Below are positions 32,126 through 44,884 of a stretch of 64,000 nt of DNA, in pieces. Under the pieces are notes generated by a model. The model saw only the letters and a list, made by a program, of their open reading frames with translations. It searched no databases and was not told the origin of the DNA. A program made the position numbers and the translations under genes. The DNA comes from Absidia repens. Its lineage: Eukaryota > Mucoromycota > Mucoromycetes > Mucorales > Cunninghamellaceae. The stretch covers positions 1,798,001 through 1,862,000 of the forward strand of contig MCGE01000004.1 in the NCBI GenBank assembly GCA_002105175.1, given 5' to 3'. How positions within the stretch are numbered: the first letter of the stretch is position 1; each line of letters begins with the position of its first letter.

Positions 32126-32494
32126 AAAAACACATGGTATATTGGTAGTATTAGTTGTTATTATAGTTTAGTATATAGTTTAGTGGTTTTTGGTTTTTGG
32201 TTTTTCGCGTCAATGCGCATCTGTTTTGAACATTGTTTTTACTTTTGTAAATTTACATTTTTACTGTCTTCCTTATATATATATATTATATGTATATTAT
32301 ATATTCACTATATATTTTCCAATAAAGTCTGAATGCATGCGAATCGTTTCTGTTTGTTTTACCTATTTTGTTCTTTATGTCTTGATCAGTATTGTCCCTT
32401 TCTTCCTTTCTTTCATTGTTATAGACAGTGCAGTACTGTACAGACTAGTCACCCTTTGTTTTTATCTTCCTTGCTGTCTTCTTCGGCATTAGTA

Positions 32495-32535
<41 letters not shown>

Positions 32536-32859
32536 TTGGTTTCTCGATTAATCTCTTCCTCAATCAGCCTGCCGTTGTTTATATACAAATATCAACCATA
32601 ATCCATACTAAAAGAATCATGTATCATTCAATATTGACATGACAGCATACCACGTTCCAAAAACATATAGCTCAACGTTGATACACCGTTCTCTATATTC
32701 TACAATATAATTATTGAAGCCAATATCTTCCCCATTCCGTCATTAATTGCATCAAGCGGGTCGACAAAACAATATCAAGCAATATTTTTATATTATTTTA
32801 TTTCAAAAGATAGAATACAATATAAAGTAATGATACCTAAACTAAATCAAATATGGTAA
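32126..32859. other. Intergenic, convergent 3' flanks, long T run
   Basis: Contains 3' UTRs of the DMAP-domain and Tim17-family genes and a T homopolymer of about 33 bases (about 32501-32534). No ORF supported. Confidence 0.6.
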
Positions 32860-33667
32860 CTAATTTTTGCCATTTTTGCTTGATAACCATTGAATATAAG
32901 ATGGAGGGGTGCCCGATACTGTTTTGTGAAGATCCGAGAGCCCGCCTGTTGCTAAACCAAATAGAGCACCAAACATCATGGAGTACCGAAAGCTTCCTCT
33001 ACTCAGTTTCGCTATAATATAAATAAAATAATAATAAAAATAATAGCATCATCAATCTCCCTCCTATGGCTTTATATAAGGGATGCTTTTCAAATAAATA
33101 TAAAATAAACTTACTGATCGTGGAAAAGATAGCACCGGTGGTTATGCCAGCAGTAACAGAATTGACGATATCCGCTTCCCCACGCACATCATCTAGTCCA
33201 GCCTCGACCAAGCCATATAAAAAGCATAATCCGCCCGTTTTAACCGCAAATCGCATACCTCGTTTGACACCACCAAGCATCACACGATAGTTCTTTGTCT
33301 TGTGATAAAAGTACCAGCCTTGAACCGTGGTGGGAAGTCGATGAGCGTTTTCAGCCAGATACTGAAGTCCAGATTGCCGTCCACCGATGAATGCGCCAAT
33401 GCCAAAACCCCAGAAACCGCCTACTGTGGAAAATACCAATAACCTTGGCATAGGTGAGAGACCCGCTCGACTAAGTGGATTGTATACTATGGTCTTTTCG
33501 TTGTTCGTAGAAGTTGACGTTGCTGGAACCGATTCCGATATATTAACAGGTGGGACAGGGGTAAATCGAAGTCGCTCTGTTGTGCATGCAGGTATTGAGG
33601 ACGGTATCTCTAAATCTACTGTTGGTATTGATGGTGCCATTGAGTTTGTCGGTTTGTCATGATTCAT
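32860..33667 (-). CDS. Tim17/Tim22/Tim23 superfamily membrane protein
   Basis: Exons 33667-33115 and 33011-32860, in phase, 234 aa. The N-terminal about 65 residues are Pro/Ser/Thr-rich. Then come hydrophobic Gly-rich segments (LLVFSTVGGFWGFGIGAFIG; GGLCFLYGLVEAGLDDVRG; IVNSVTAGITTGAIFSTI; MMFGALFGLATGGLSDL), the four-helix pattern of the Tim17/22/23 superfamily, including G-x3-G packing motifs and the acidic-Arg-Gly turn (DDVRG). HRLPTTVQGWYFYHKTKNYR between helices 1 and 2 looks like a fungal subgroup hallmark. Likely a mitochondrial inner membrane protein (import, or complex I assembly as for TIMMDC1); the exact member is not resolved. If the 103-nt intron is retained, the frame reads on through a different hydrophobic tail. 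I start at the ATG at 33667; the frame is open upstream to 33736. Only 146 bp separate it from the BRD8-like gene. Confidence 0.8.
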
Positions 33668-33813
33668 TATTCTTGTGTTCAAAAAATAAAAAACACATTT
33701 CAAAAAACAGGGCGTTTTACAAATTCTGTCGGCCATTAAATACCTGGATTTTTTTCCTACTTTTTTTTTTTCTTCAGTCGTTGCTATTTCCTTTTTTCTT
33801 TTGGAAATTTACC

Positions 33814-35358
33814 ATGGCGACAGTTACAATGGAATGGACTATTTTGGAACGCTTAATATTAGCTCAAGCAGTAAACAAATATGGTGATGATGACTGGATA
33901 CAAGTTGCACGCACACTCAAGCAACATCCTTTACTGCAGTCCTCAGCTCGACCTGAAGCTTTTAACCAGAAGGTAAATCATGTTTGGTCCGCTTGGCTTG
34001 TAGCAAATACTCATACTTCTTCTTATTGATTAATAGAACTGTTCTCTACAATACTATCTTATGCTTGAAAATATGGAAACTGAAAGGTAGGACTAACTAT
34101 CACCGACCACTATTTGCATGATAACTCAACAAGTTATGGCGTTTGTTTTTTGTTGATAGACGACAGCCCAAAACTTCCAACGCGATCATTGCTCAGGATA
34201 TGCCCAATGTTGTAAAGTTGGCTCGACAGCTCTATTTCCAACGTGTTGAAGAACTGAATAAATCTATCAAGGAAGACGAAGATCAATTCATGACTACCTT
34301 ATCGGAGATCGACGATATCAAATCTGGGGCGTGGGACTCCAAGTTGCCATATGAAACAGATGGTCAGCTCCCTTCAACTTCTTTGAAACTGGACAATGCT
34401 ACAGATGTGACGATGGATCAACACACGCTGGGAACTCTTGGTCGATCTAGTATACCTGATACCAACATGAACAAGGAAGCGGATTCAGACACACTGCAAC
34501 ACGAAGACGGGATTATTCAACACAAAGACAAGTCGGTGACCATCCCTTCATTCGATACAAGCAACAATGGTGTCAATGGTCACTCAAGCGAACCTTCAAC
34601 ATCTCAATACCAGCAGCAGCAAAAGCAACATGATGATATATCGACAACGAATTCTGGTACAATCGACATGCCAATTGGATTGAAACGGTGTTCTGACGAC
34701 AATCAATCTTCTGCAGAACATCTTGACCAGCAGCATATCATTCAACCTTCATCAAAACGGCTGAAATTTGGCGACAATCGTTTTACAACAGACATCACTG
34801 GGAAAGGTATCAATGTTAAATGAGCGAATGGATGTATCAACAATCAGTGACTTTCATACCTAACTTTATCATCCCCCCTTTTTTTTTCTTAGACAATGAT
34901 GAAGAAGAATATGAAGACGAAGAGTCGCCACGATATGATCTACCAATACCCACTGAAGCAAAACTTCCTCATTCTTTGTCAAATCCAAGCAATCATCATA
35001 GTAGTTCAACGTCGATGTCGCTAACATCATCACCATCACCATCATCAACATCAACATCAACAGCATCAGCATCATCATCAGCATCAGCATCAGCATCAGC
35101 ATCAGCATCATCCTCAGCATCATCATCACCGCATATTAAACCCGCAGCATCTGAAAAACGATATAGTGATGACGCTCAGCGGCAAAAATCATGGCAGAAA
35201 AATGTGAATCTACTTTGGCGTGAAATTGCAAATCACAAAAACGGCGCTATTTTTATGAACCCAATCAAAGAAACTCAAGCCCCGCTCTATTATCAAGCTG
35301 TCAAATACCCAATGGATCTCAAAATGATAAAGAATAGAATTCGTGAAGGTGTAAGTAC

Positions 35359-35389
<31 letters not shown>

Positions 35390-35652
35390 CAAGAAGTTAA
35401 TTTCGGCACCTTTTCAATTTTTTTTAGGTTATTCAGACGACGGTTGAATTTGAACGAGATATTATTTTGATGTTGACCAACTCCCTTATGTATAACAAGG
35501 AAGGAACTGAAATGTATCAAATGGCATTGGAAATGTTACAAGATGTGACCGAACAAATCAGGATATTCAAGACTGCTGATGACAATAGATCGACACATAC
35601 AAGAAGCGGATCAACGTTGGCCAAGCATGGACGAAGAAGTCTGGCGGAGTAG
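33814..35652 (+). CDS. Bromodomain protein, BRD8 / Bdc1-like (NuA4)
   Basis: Exons 33814-33972, 34037-34086, 34160-34806, 34893-35350 and 35428-35652, in phase, 512 aa. The N-terminus WTILERLILAQAVNKYGDDD with WIQVARTLKQHPLL is the SANT-like helix that opens BRD8/Bdc1. The C-terminus is a bromodomain: NLLWREIANHKNGAIFMNPI, then YYQAVKYPMDLKMIKNRIRE (acetyl-lysine pocket region) and DIILMLTNSLMYNKEGTEMY with the conserved asparagine. BRD8 and S. pombe Bdc1 are subunits of the NuA4/TIP60 histone acetyltransferase. Between the two lie low-complexity segments, among them a Ser/Ala repeat of about 25 residues coded by TCA/GCA triplets (35030-35130). The last intron starts GTAAGTAC and then has a 27-base A run. 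The AATAAA at 35665-35670 lies in the 3' UTR. Confidence 0.78.
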
Positions 35653-35786
35653 TTAGAATTTTATAATAAAGCTCTTTTTTGGTGTCTCTCTTTTTTTTAT
35701 TTGTTTGTTTCCTCTTTTCCCATTTATTCCCCCCCCCCTTCTATCCCATTTCATGTCTTATCCTTCCTATGTGGTCCATTGATATA

Positions 35787-38730
35787 ATGGAAGTCACTCA
35801 ATACTTCAGGTAAGAGAAAATACGCATTTTGAAGGAAAACTACCTAAGTCGCATTGATTGACCAAACGTAGCCAACTCCTTTTCTCCTTTTATTATACCA
35901 TAGTTTGAATACCTTTGAATGGATATTATATCCTTGCTGGTGAATATGATTTGACTCAAGCGCGAAAGACCTACCCGACTCCCTATTTGCCAAACATGGT
36001 CCTACACCACTCACCTCAGCAAAAACACATATGTCACCATGGAACATTGCATGTAGATCGACAAATTGCTCAACCAAATCATTTTCGGCGGTCTCAGTCA
36101 TTACTTGAACAACACGACAAATGTCGAAAACAAATCTACACACTATTTGGTCTTGAACAAGCGAAACCCTTTTGGTATTACTGGCAATCAACCAAACGCT
36201 GCTATTGATGGATCGGCAATTCGTCAAGACATGCTGGACGACATTGAAATTCTATATGTTGGTCTGTGTATGATATACCTCTTGCAATACCTGCTTTCCC
36301 TTCGTTTTCCATGGTTGGCAACAATTACCATCAACACCAGCACGAGGGCCATGAATATCATAAGCACAATAGCGATAGCATTGATATTAGCGACACTCTT
36401 TTATGCACTGCACGAAGAAACATGCCTGGCAGTTGGGATGATTGCGTTTATTGCTGGATTGGATTTTTGTTATGGGTGATACGGTACGGAAAAGCATACA
36501 CTGATGGGTGATCTTCCTCTGGGTGGCGAACAAACTATGGACGGGATAGACTATGCTGACCTACGGACTGAAGGTTTTAATGCTCTGGAAAAGTCATTCA
36601 AAAGCAACATCAACCGGCATCATCTACCTTGAATATCAAGGCATGATATATCGCTATGTAATTGCGGCGAAGCTGGTCAAGGCGTGGAACACCATTTTGT
36701 CCAGCACTGGCACTTTATACGACCAAATGCAACAGCCCTCGTACCCGAAACACATATTCTTTTCCCATCAACTGGTGACCTTCTAGTGCTTTGAAGATGA
36801 ACAGTCACCGCTTTGTTTCTCAGCATTCGCCCTTAAACACTCGGTTCAAATACTATGCTGCTTTTATACATGGAATACTGGCGTTGGAATTTGGTATGAA
36901 TACTTACATGGAATTGATTGGTACTTTTCAGAAATATCTTTCGGTAAGAAGAAGAAAATAAAAGGTTAAATAAACAAGGTTTTAGAAACTTTTACTGACC
37001 TATTTATTACTTTGTAGAAAATCAATTCTTTATCATATCAACAAAATATGAAAATACTGCTATTGAAACCAAGTTCACTGTTGTTTTGTATCGTCAAATC
37101 CTTTGTTATGGACGACTGGAAAGTGGTTATTATGATATCTTTGGTGCCTGAATTCCCCAGGACATTTGACCTTACAGACGGAACGATTATTCGACATTTA
37201 TGAATTCGCAATGTCTATCTATTGCAAGGGTACCCGACTCGCTACTTGGTGAACTACATGCTGCAGGAGTTGTCAACACATTACACTACATCAATTTTAC
37301 TGGACTCCGCACTTGGGGTGAATTAAATGGCGCTTATCTCACTGAACAAATCCCTATTTATGCAAAGGTAAGACATTGTCACGTTTCCTCCACATTTTAT
37401 TGCGTTTTTAGTAATTCCTCGTTACTTATTAATCATACTTATTTGTTTATTTATTTACTAGACTATAATTGCAGATGATCGCACGGTGGTAATTTAGTCC
37501 GCAAATATCAATGAAAGATCAATGCTTGGTGAACGGGGCTGTGAAACATGTGCATGTATTGAAGTTGAAGTTTTAGTGGATTGTACTTTGGTGGTCAGTC
37601 TATTAAATTGGAGGCGATTCGCTTACTTATTACGACTACTGCTGATGGCGGAACATCTGGGTATGCCTATTGAAGATTAAGGTATGGAAGAACTTTTGAA
37701 CCGTTCTAGACCTAACAAGGAAACAACAAAGAAACGCAAGGACATGGCTACACAACAAGCAACGCATGGACTAATGTCATCGAATATATTACTTGATTTG
37801 GAAGAAGATGCATCATTATGTCAGTCACTCTCTGCATATCACTTGGAATCACACCACCAAAGTCAACAATAAACAGCATCAAGAACACGCTTTCAGGTCA
37901 TAAGATGAATCAGCAGCTGAAACACACGATGATAAATGAAGAATCGACGAAACCATTCCATTTTATCAATACAACAACTGAAAACGAACTGAAACTGCCA
38001 GGCAAATGGATTTAGGCATCAGCATTGCTGGATTAGTTACTACAAGGACGCCTTCAACAAATGATACAACCGATACCGTCTCTCATTTCACCAACCGACA
38101 GCGTATGGATGAAGAAACATTATTTCTTTACAAGATGTGGACCTCGTGGAACACAGATACAGAAAATAATGCTGATGAATTGAATCTCGTACCGTTGCCC
38201 TTACTGCTTATGGAGATATCCCCTGACGGTGAAACGGATGATCGGATAGGCGGTTCGGATGGCCCCCCGGAACTTACCTTTTGTTACAAACATCTCCAAA
38301 TTGAATCCAAGTTGGTGGTCGATGGTGACGTTATCGATGTCGGTAAACCCCCTCTCTCTGTGATGGCAACAATACCTTGTATACGAACCTTCGCGATGCT
38401 CTGATAGAAATAGCCCAAAACTTGTGGCATACACGCGCTTCAATTTAATACGTATTTATTTTGGAGGTGTTTTATGTTGATGCTTGACAATAACGTACGA
38501 CCATGGACAGCATATGAACAATTGGAAAATGACTTGACAGTTATTGCGAAAATCAGGAACAGCAGATAAACGACAACAGGGACGGCAATTTATCAAGAAC
38601 ATCATCACCTTCATCCTTGTCATTAATATCGATCTCGTCAGGAAACAACAACAACAAAGCTGCATTCATGCTTCCATTTGTGTCATCAAGACTGGGAAAA
38701 TCAAAGAGTCATTTAGTGATCGGGCCGACA
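35787..38730 (+). pseudogene. Decayed coding tract, identity unknown
   Basis: About 2.9 kb of coding-like sequence in which the open frame jumps among all three plus frames, with stops between. It opens like a gene: ATG 35787, MEVTQYF, GTAAGA donor at 35810 and acceptor at 35903. Then come open blocks such as 35915-36208 (GEYDLTQARKTYPTPYLPNM), 36066-36479 (LNKRNPFGITGNQPNAAIDG), 36790-36945 (SPLNTRFKYYAAFIHG), a good GTAAGA...TAG intron at 36942-37018, 37200-37368 (VNTLHYINFTGLRTWGELNG), 37684-37872 and 38006-38404. I cannot match any block to a family. Repeated one-base shifts suggest a pseudogene; a cluster of assembly indels is the alternative. It lies next to a domesticated-integrase gene and mirrors a second decayed tract at 42.3-44.4 kb. 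Confidence 0.45.
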
Positions 38731-39003
38731 AAATTCTTGCAAGAAGTGGAAATTTCACTTTTTTTTTTTTTTTTTTTCTATAGACAAAGCCGGTACCTTT
38801 GGAAAAATCTGTTTGAATTATTATTGTATCAGTTTAGTATATATACATTCTAGATAATTTACTCTTAGTATCAATAGCTCTTTTTAGTCTCTGGAATTTG
38901 TATATTTATTCATCATATCATACACCTAATAAAACTATGATTGTTTTGTTGAAGACAAATTCTGATCTTCTCCAATTCCACTGCTGACACAATGAAGCAA
39001 TAT

Positions 39004-39038
<35 letters not shown>

Positions 39039-39452
39039 GGGAGACAGTTTTGATTTTGATGATATCTTTATTTGTAAAATATATAAACACATGGGGATAA
39101 AGGGATATTAATAAGGTAAAAATAAATAAATAGGCGGAGGAATAAGAATAAAAAGTATGGATAGCACTATAGCAATGAAGTATAAAACAATGGTGTGTGT
39201 AGGGAAAAAAAAGTACATGTGGATAGAACGGAATGAGGGTAAAGAGAGAGGTGATACAAAGCACATTTGATTTCATCCACGTTCCTAACAAAAGCGGAAA
39301 TAAAAAATAGCATAAAATATAAAATAAGAGATAGGTATAATAAAGTAAAAGGTGATGTATAATGTGGAAGTAATCAATAGAATAGATAAATACATAAGAT
39401 AAGAATATAATGTAACTGGAAGGGGGATAAAGAGTGGAATATATGAAGAAGG
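38731..39452. other. Intergenic, poly-T runs
   Basis: Two T homopolymers (about 38759-38777 and 39007-39037) in AT-rich sequence; no gene seen. Confidence 0.5.
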
Positions 39453-40769
39453 TCAAAAAAACGACATCAAGCCCAATGAAGGTTGGTTGACAAAGGCAGC
39501 AGATTGAGATTGTTTTGATCCATAATCACAAGCTGGGGATAAAGGAGAGGTGGGTGAAACCAAAATGGATTGATGATGGTGCGGAGGAGGCTGAGAATGA
39601 TGAACTGTTGATGTTGGGTTCATTGTGGTCACTGGCATAAATTCATAACCTGATAATCGTAGTTGGTTTTGTTGTCCATAATAATCCATTGAGTGTGAAG
39701 GTGATTCCAATCCCGCAGTAGAAGGCTCTTTTTTAAACATTTCTTCAGGCGATGGCTGATGGGAGTTCATTCGTTGCTGTGTGTAGTTGTTGCACTGATT
39801 CATGTATAGCGACACATCACACGACGATAATGAGTTGGTAGCTGTAGATGTTGTAGTTGAAGATGATGATGTAGTAGGCGTAATATTCATTGATGACGAA
39901 GTAGAATGAGCTGATGATGATGATGATGACAAGGAAGATGATGGCAAAGGATAAAACATCTCCTCCGATAAAGCACTTGTTGGGGAGGACGAGAGAATGG
40001 TAGTATTGTTGGTCTTTCCGTCCGTTGTAGGAATAATAGAAACTCCAGAAATTCCAGTTTGACAATACTGTGTTTGCTGTTCTTGCGGTGACGATGATGG
40101 GGACTGATACACGCTGTTGGGTAGGAATACATTTCTATCACCGCTGACATTGTCTAGAGTTGTATCCGTCTTCGGGTGGTGCATATGTAATGAAGTCGAT
40201 TGATGTTGCTGCATAGTGGCGTAAGTAGAGAACATATCAGCATGCCCATTGCGTCGTGTGATACAAAAAGGACAATGCCGAACAAAACGGGCAATGAGTT
40301 CCTTTGGAATCCATGAAAATCGACGTCGAACCTACATAAGAAAAAAAAATAGTATGGTTAGCAAATGATCTCATGCACCTTTTTTGATTTATATTACCAA
40401 AGTAGATGTTTTGTCACGACCACCGTGATGAGATTGACGATGAGCCCAAATAAGAATACTGTAGATTTGTTCCCTCATAGCCACTGGTTTGTTGTCATGA
40501 CACACCACAAGTCGTCCATTGTGTAAGTAGACCAATTGGAACATTTTCTTGACCCAAAACCGGAATTGGGCAGTGGAGACGGATGTGTTTTTAGGTTTCT
40601 GTAACACCTGGAGGATCAAGTCGTAGCGTTGCTGGTCAACTAATGCCTTGTCTCGTTTTTTGAAGGATAGATTGTCCAAGTAAGTTTGTACAATATCATC
40701 AAAGTCTTTTTCGCTAGGGTATTGGTTGTTTTCTTGAAAACGGTATGGACGCCGAGAAAAGTCTTCCAT
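39453..40769 (-). CDS. Integrase-type H2C2 zinc-binding domain protein
   Basis: Exons 40769-40398 and 40331-39453, in phase, 416 aa. Residues about 25-165 form an N-terminal helical part (TAQFRFWVKKMFQLVYLHNG) followed by an H2C2 zinc-binding unit: WAHRQSHHGGRDKTSTLVRR, then a stretch ending FVRHCPFC. This H-x3/4-H...C-x2-C layout is the zinc-binding domain upstream of the catalytic core in Ty3/gypsy-type integrases. No integrase catalytic core, protease, reverse transcriptase or repeat ends are present. The rest is Ser/Thr/Gln-rich, like a fungal transcription factor tail, with poly-Ser and poly-His/Pro stretches. I infer a host gene that adopted the zinc-binding module; fungi carry such single-copy proteins, probably as DNA-binding regulators. 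Exact function unknown. Confidence 0.75.
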
Positions 40770-42329
40770 GAGTGGTAGAATTGTATATACAAAAGTGACT
40801 GATAAGTAACAAAAGTGGTAAAACTAATATAAAAGGGGCGGTATCTTTACAAAACAAAAATAAATGTATAAAGTATGAAAAAAGAAAAAAATGAAGAGGA
40901 AAGTGAAAGAAAGGGGAAAAAAGAAAATTGGCAACCTTTAAAAGAAATACTGCAGATCGGACGTTGAAAATTAAAATTGCGGAGTTTCTGTGATTCATGC
41001 ATACTGTGCACATCAGATCATTTTTGGATGGGATAAGAAAAAGGAAAAGCCATCATCAAAGTAGCATGGTATGAGATTCACTAGATTAGAAACTTTTTTG
41101 AAGTATAATTGATGCAAATATAAGGGTTTATTCAGGTAAAGTTCCAAAAAAGTAGATTTCCTTGTCTATTTCGAGAAAGCCGAAAAAATCGAGTTTTGTG
41201 CCGAAGTAGCATTTTTCTTCTGATAACAAAAAACACAAAAAAAAAAGAAACGCTTGGCCTAAACGCAGTCATGTGGGAGGGTATGAATCAGCGTTTATTC
41301 TTTATGTAAAGGGAGAAAAGGGTTGTTGTTACTTTAACCGTTCAAACTTTTTTCTATTTACCCAATCAGGGTTATTCATGATGACTTTGCTAACAAAAGT
41401 AGAGTAGCCATATACATAGAAAAAATAAAGGTACGTTCAATATTGTGAGAAAGTTTCACAGCAGACATGTCCTTTCCTATCCCTTCCGCCGGACCCCATT
41501 TCATCACAATTCATCGCCAATAACATCACTACGGCCATCACCTTGATAATAATAATCAGCAATATCTATATTATCATTTGATCTGCACCCTTGTTTTTTT
41601 AATATCACGAGCGTACCCATCAAATAAAAAGTAACCTAAGAGCACCGATGTCATTATTGATGAATAGGGTCGATTGTTTGCCTAGGCAGTTGCAATCACA
41701 ATCCTTCTATCATACACCAACAATTCTCATTATCACAATAAAACAAATACGCACACACATACACAAAAAAAAAAAAAAAAAAGCCAAATGAAAAAACGTA
41801 ACAAATTCATTTTATTAGTTAAATTCAATAAACATATCATAATAATATTGTCTAAACTATAAAAGCTAACTACATAAGTCATAAGCAGCTACAATTCACG
41901 ATGGAGGAAGGTGGGGTCACTGACTGATTTTTGTTGCTGAGAGCTAATGATGTAAACGTGTTTTGAGCCCGGTGCCTGAGACCTAGTATCTTACATCGAT
42001 GTTGCACATTAGCATAAGAAATAAAAAGTCATTGTTAAGTTCTTTTTCGGAGAAGTAAAACCCAACCCGATCCTACCCATTGTCTTTTCTATGCATTACC
42101 TTATTTTTTCATATTTGATGTTGTAAAGCCTTTGTTGGGAATGATGCGATGGGTATTTTTTTTTTTATTTGAATGTGCGCAAATTAGATTGACGTGTTTC
42201 CAGTTGTCCAAATGATTCAGATTCAGATTATTTTTTGCTTGGTTCCTAAAAAAAATAAAAAAATAAAGGCACCACATACATATTAACATATCTCGTAGTT
42301 AACTCGTCACCAACCTTTGATTTTTTTTT
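40770..42329. other. Intergenic upstream of H2C2 gene
   Basis: About 1.5 kb of AT-rich sequence with purine-rich leader (40850-40930) on the minus-gene side. No ORF longer than about 60 codons that looks coding; no RNA gene recognised. Confidence 0.5.
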
Positions 42330-44406
42330 CTGTTACCTGTTATGCATTTCGCCTTCCGTTGTGCTTGCCATGCTTTTTGTCGATTTCCTGTCGAGTCTTC
42401 GGCACCGTATTCTCATAATGACTTGGGAGAAATACTTCATCATACTTGATCAGGACGAAATAGGAGAGATATCCAGTTGTTGCCGTCGACTGCTTCTATA
42501 GCTTCGTAAGCAGCATTTCCGACGATGTTGATGGTTATTTGTTATGTCTTGAGCCTGCGGTTCGAACAAGAGGATCCTGAGCAAATGTATACCCATGTTC
42601 GACAATGTTTGTAAGAATCCTTTCAGGAGCACGAGCCAATAGGTGAGCACATTTTGAAGATTTGAGAGCAGGACATTCGGCATTAATCACTAAAAATAAA
42701 CACCGGAAAAAGTGGTGAGCGTATTAGCGCATGTATTACAGATGATGCATCTCAACCATGAATAAAAATAAAAAGGCTTACATTTTGCTAGCAAAGCGGG
42801 GTATGACTCTGAATCATCATAAAGGACACTCCCCTCTTCAGGTAAAGATGAGCCAATGCTGGGAACATTTTCAATTGTCGAAATAACGATCCTAGATTCA
42901 TAAGCAAGATTAAACCATATTAGAAATATTTCTAGATGTATATGTTTTTTATTGTATTATTTGATTACCTCCAAGCAGTAAGATCTTTCATTTCTTTCTT
43001 GGATACAGCTATAACCACATATAAAAACTGAGATCTGATGGCAGCGGGATTGAGTGAGGGTATTTCTTCCATGAAGACATGTCCAACAATATCTAAGTTT
43101 ATGCATGTGAGTAAATAGGCACAAAGAACATACATCTTGCTCCACTTTCTTTTTCTTTTACCATTTTCAATGTGTCTTTTCATTTGGTTTCGTTACTTGT
43201 CAACTTGCCTTGAGGGTATACATGTTGAGACATGATACGCAATAGATCATGATTGCCAGTTGCAAATGTATGTAAATTCACAAGAATCAGAAGCTATTAA
43301 AAAAAAAAAGAGAGACTTTAAGTTTGTTCAAGTCATTTGGACAGCCCCTCTTTCCTCCTTACTTTAAATGTCCAAACCAGCAGTCCACCAAGTGTAGCCA
43401 AGAAAAGGATTGCATCGACCAATTATATTCAAAAAGTGACCCAAATGTGCCGGCGCATGCTTGTTGTTGAACCATTATTCTTCAATTGTTTGACCTTTTT
43501 TTTGAAATAGATAATTCCAAATTTGTATCAGGATCTAAAATGAAAAAGCTTGAACGAATGAGAATGTGTCTGTTTTCATGTATTTTTCTCTTCTTGCCTT
43601 GTTTTCATCCTGTATCAAATATCATCCTCAGTGACATCACGATTAATCTTTCTCAGGTTGTTGAATGGAATAGTCACCAAAGGTATCGCAGAGGAGGGTT
43701 CGACAGCAGCTTTCCAAGAAGTGTCCAACGCCGTATCTTCTCAAGTTGGAGTTTCTAGTAGATGTTGCCGATAAACTTGTTGCATGGTCGCCTTTTCTAA
43801 TGCTGCTCATGTACATTGCTGGTGAGATGTTGGTGGTGCACTGAGTGAAAAATAATCATCGATAGTATTCCGCCGATCCGGTCGATAAATCTGCAGTGTC
43901 GAGTCATACGTGGTCGTAATCGAAATTGGTTCACTCATCATCATCATAGCCATCAAAAGTACTGCAGGACTGTTGCGTAAACTGTATGTGGAACCAATGC
44001 GCTTGCTGATCCACATGTTCTATAAGTGAAATCGAGCCATTTGCTTTGTTGTCGCCTTTGATATTCGTTACTGATGTCGAAGAGTAAAGAATCATCAGGA
44101 GATCATTTTGATGGGGTAGGGTCGCTGCCAAATTCATTGTTCCCTTCAATGTTGTTCACTTTACATGGGATAATTATCTACGATTTCTGCATCATGTAGT
44201 ATTCGTAAACGTTGTCCTGTGCCGCTTGTTTCATCAAAAAGGTCTAATGTATATAATATACAAAATAGTTAATGTATATAATATAAATAATAATGCCTTT
44301 TTTTTTCAAGTAACTTACAAATCCCCCACTTGTGCTTGGTTGTTAAATGTTCATTCAGTTCATTCAAGTTGTTGCTAGGTTGATTTTGATAGTCCGTGGT
44401 TGTCAT
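42330..44406 (-). pseudogene. Second decayed coding tract, identity unknown
   Basis: Minus-strand mosaic of coding-like blocks in shifting frames. It starts plausibly at ATG 44406 (MTTTDYQNQPSNNLNELNEH), with a GTAAGT...TAG intron and then GQRLRILHDAEIVDN before a stop. Later blocks include NLAATLPHQNDLLMILYSST (about 44140-44080), NSPAVLLMAMMMMSEPISIT (about 43980-43920), LDTSWKAAVEPSSAIPLVTI (about 43730), VNLHTFATGNHDLLRIMSQH (about 43285-43225), then MYVLCAYLLTCINLDIVGHV and, after an intron near 42900, ENVPSIGSSLPEEGSVLYDD and CAHLLARAPERILTNIVEHG (about 42660-42600). Frames change between blocks with no splice sites to explain it. The helical blocks suggest an armadillo-like protein, but I recognise no family. 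Pseudogene or assembly indels; see the matching tract at 35.8-38.7 kb. Confidence 0.42.
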
Positions 44407-44884
44407 TGATCAGGGTATTTTCGCGTCATATTCGAATCGGTTCAGGCTAAAATGGATCTAATTAATAACTTATATAAAACACAAGTCATCCCTTTACTGT
44501 CTTGGTGCTTTTTTCTTCATCTTTACCTGAGGTAGCAAATTGCCTTCCTGTTCACGTTCATACAATATTGCTGTGTCTAAGAGCTGTTATTACTTTCACA
44601 TGGAAGATTCAGAATCAAAACATGCATCCACCTTTCCTATCCACAGGTAAGTTGACAAGAAGCAAATATTCTTCCAGGGTTTCGATGTGAGACGTGTTTC
44701 GAAATTCGAGGCAGCGATTGTGGTATGCATGTAAAGTTAACAATGGTGATAGTGGAGGAGTATTTTTGCATTGAAAAAGGATGTTTTGCGCATTTACATT
44801 TATATTTGATTTGATAATTTTAAAAGTCCGTTACAAAAATCTTTTGAATTTTTTTTTTTGTTTCCTTGCTCAGTACCTCAGAGT

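Noticed and set aside
35844..36227. 127-codon minus-strand frame across the decayed tract
   Set aside because: The plus strand of the same stretch has better coding-like blocks and splice sites; the minus frame has no recognisable domain.
36066..36479. 137-codon open frame with a hydrophobic second half, as a membrane protein gene
   Set aside because: The hydrophobic part overlaps a better coding-like frame (PLAIPAFPSFSMVGNN) in another phase; no start codon context, no intron support.
39453..40769. Active retrotransposon at the integrase-like gene
   Set aside because: Only the H2C2 zinc-binding unit is present; no integrase core, reverse transcriptase, RNase H, protease or terminal repeats nearby.
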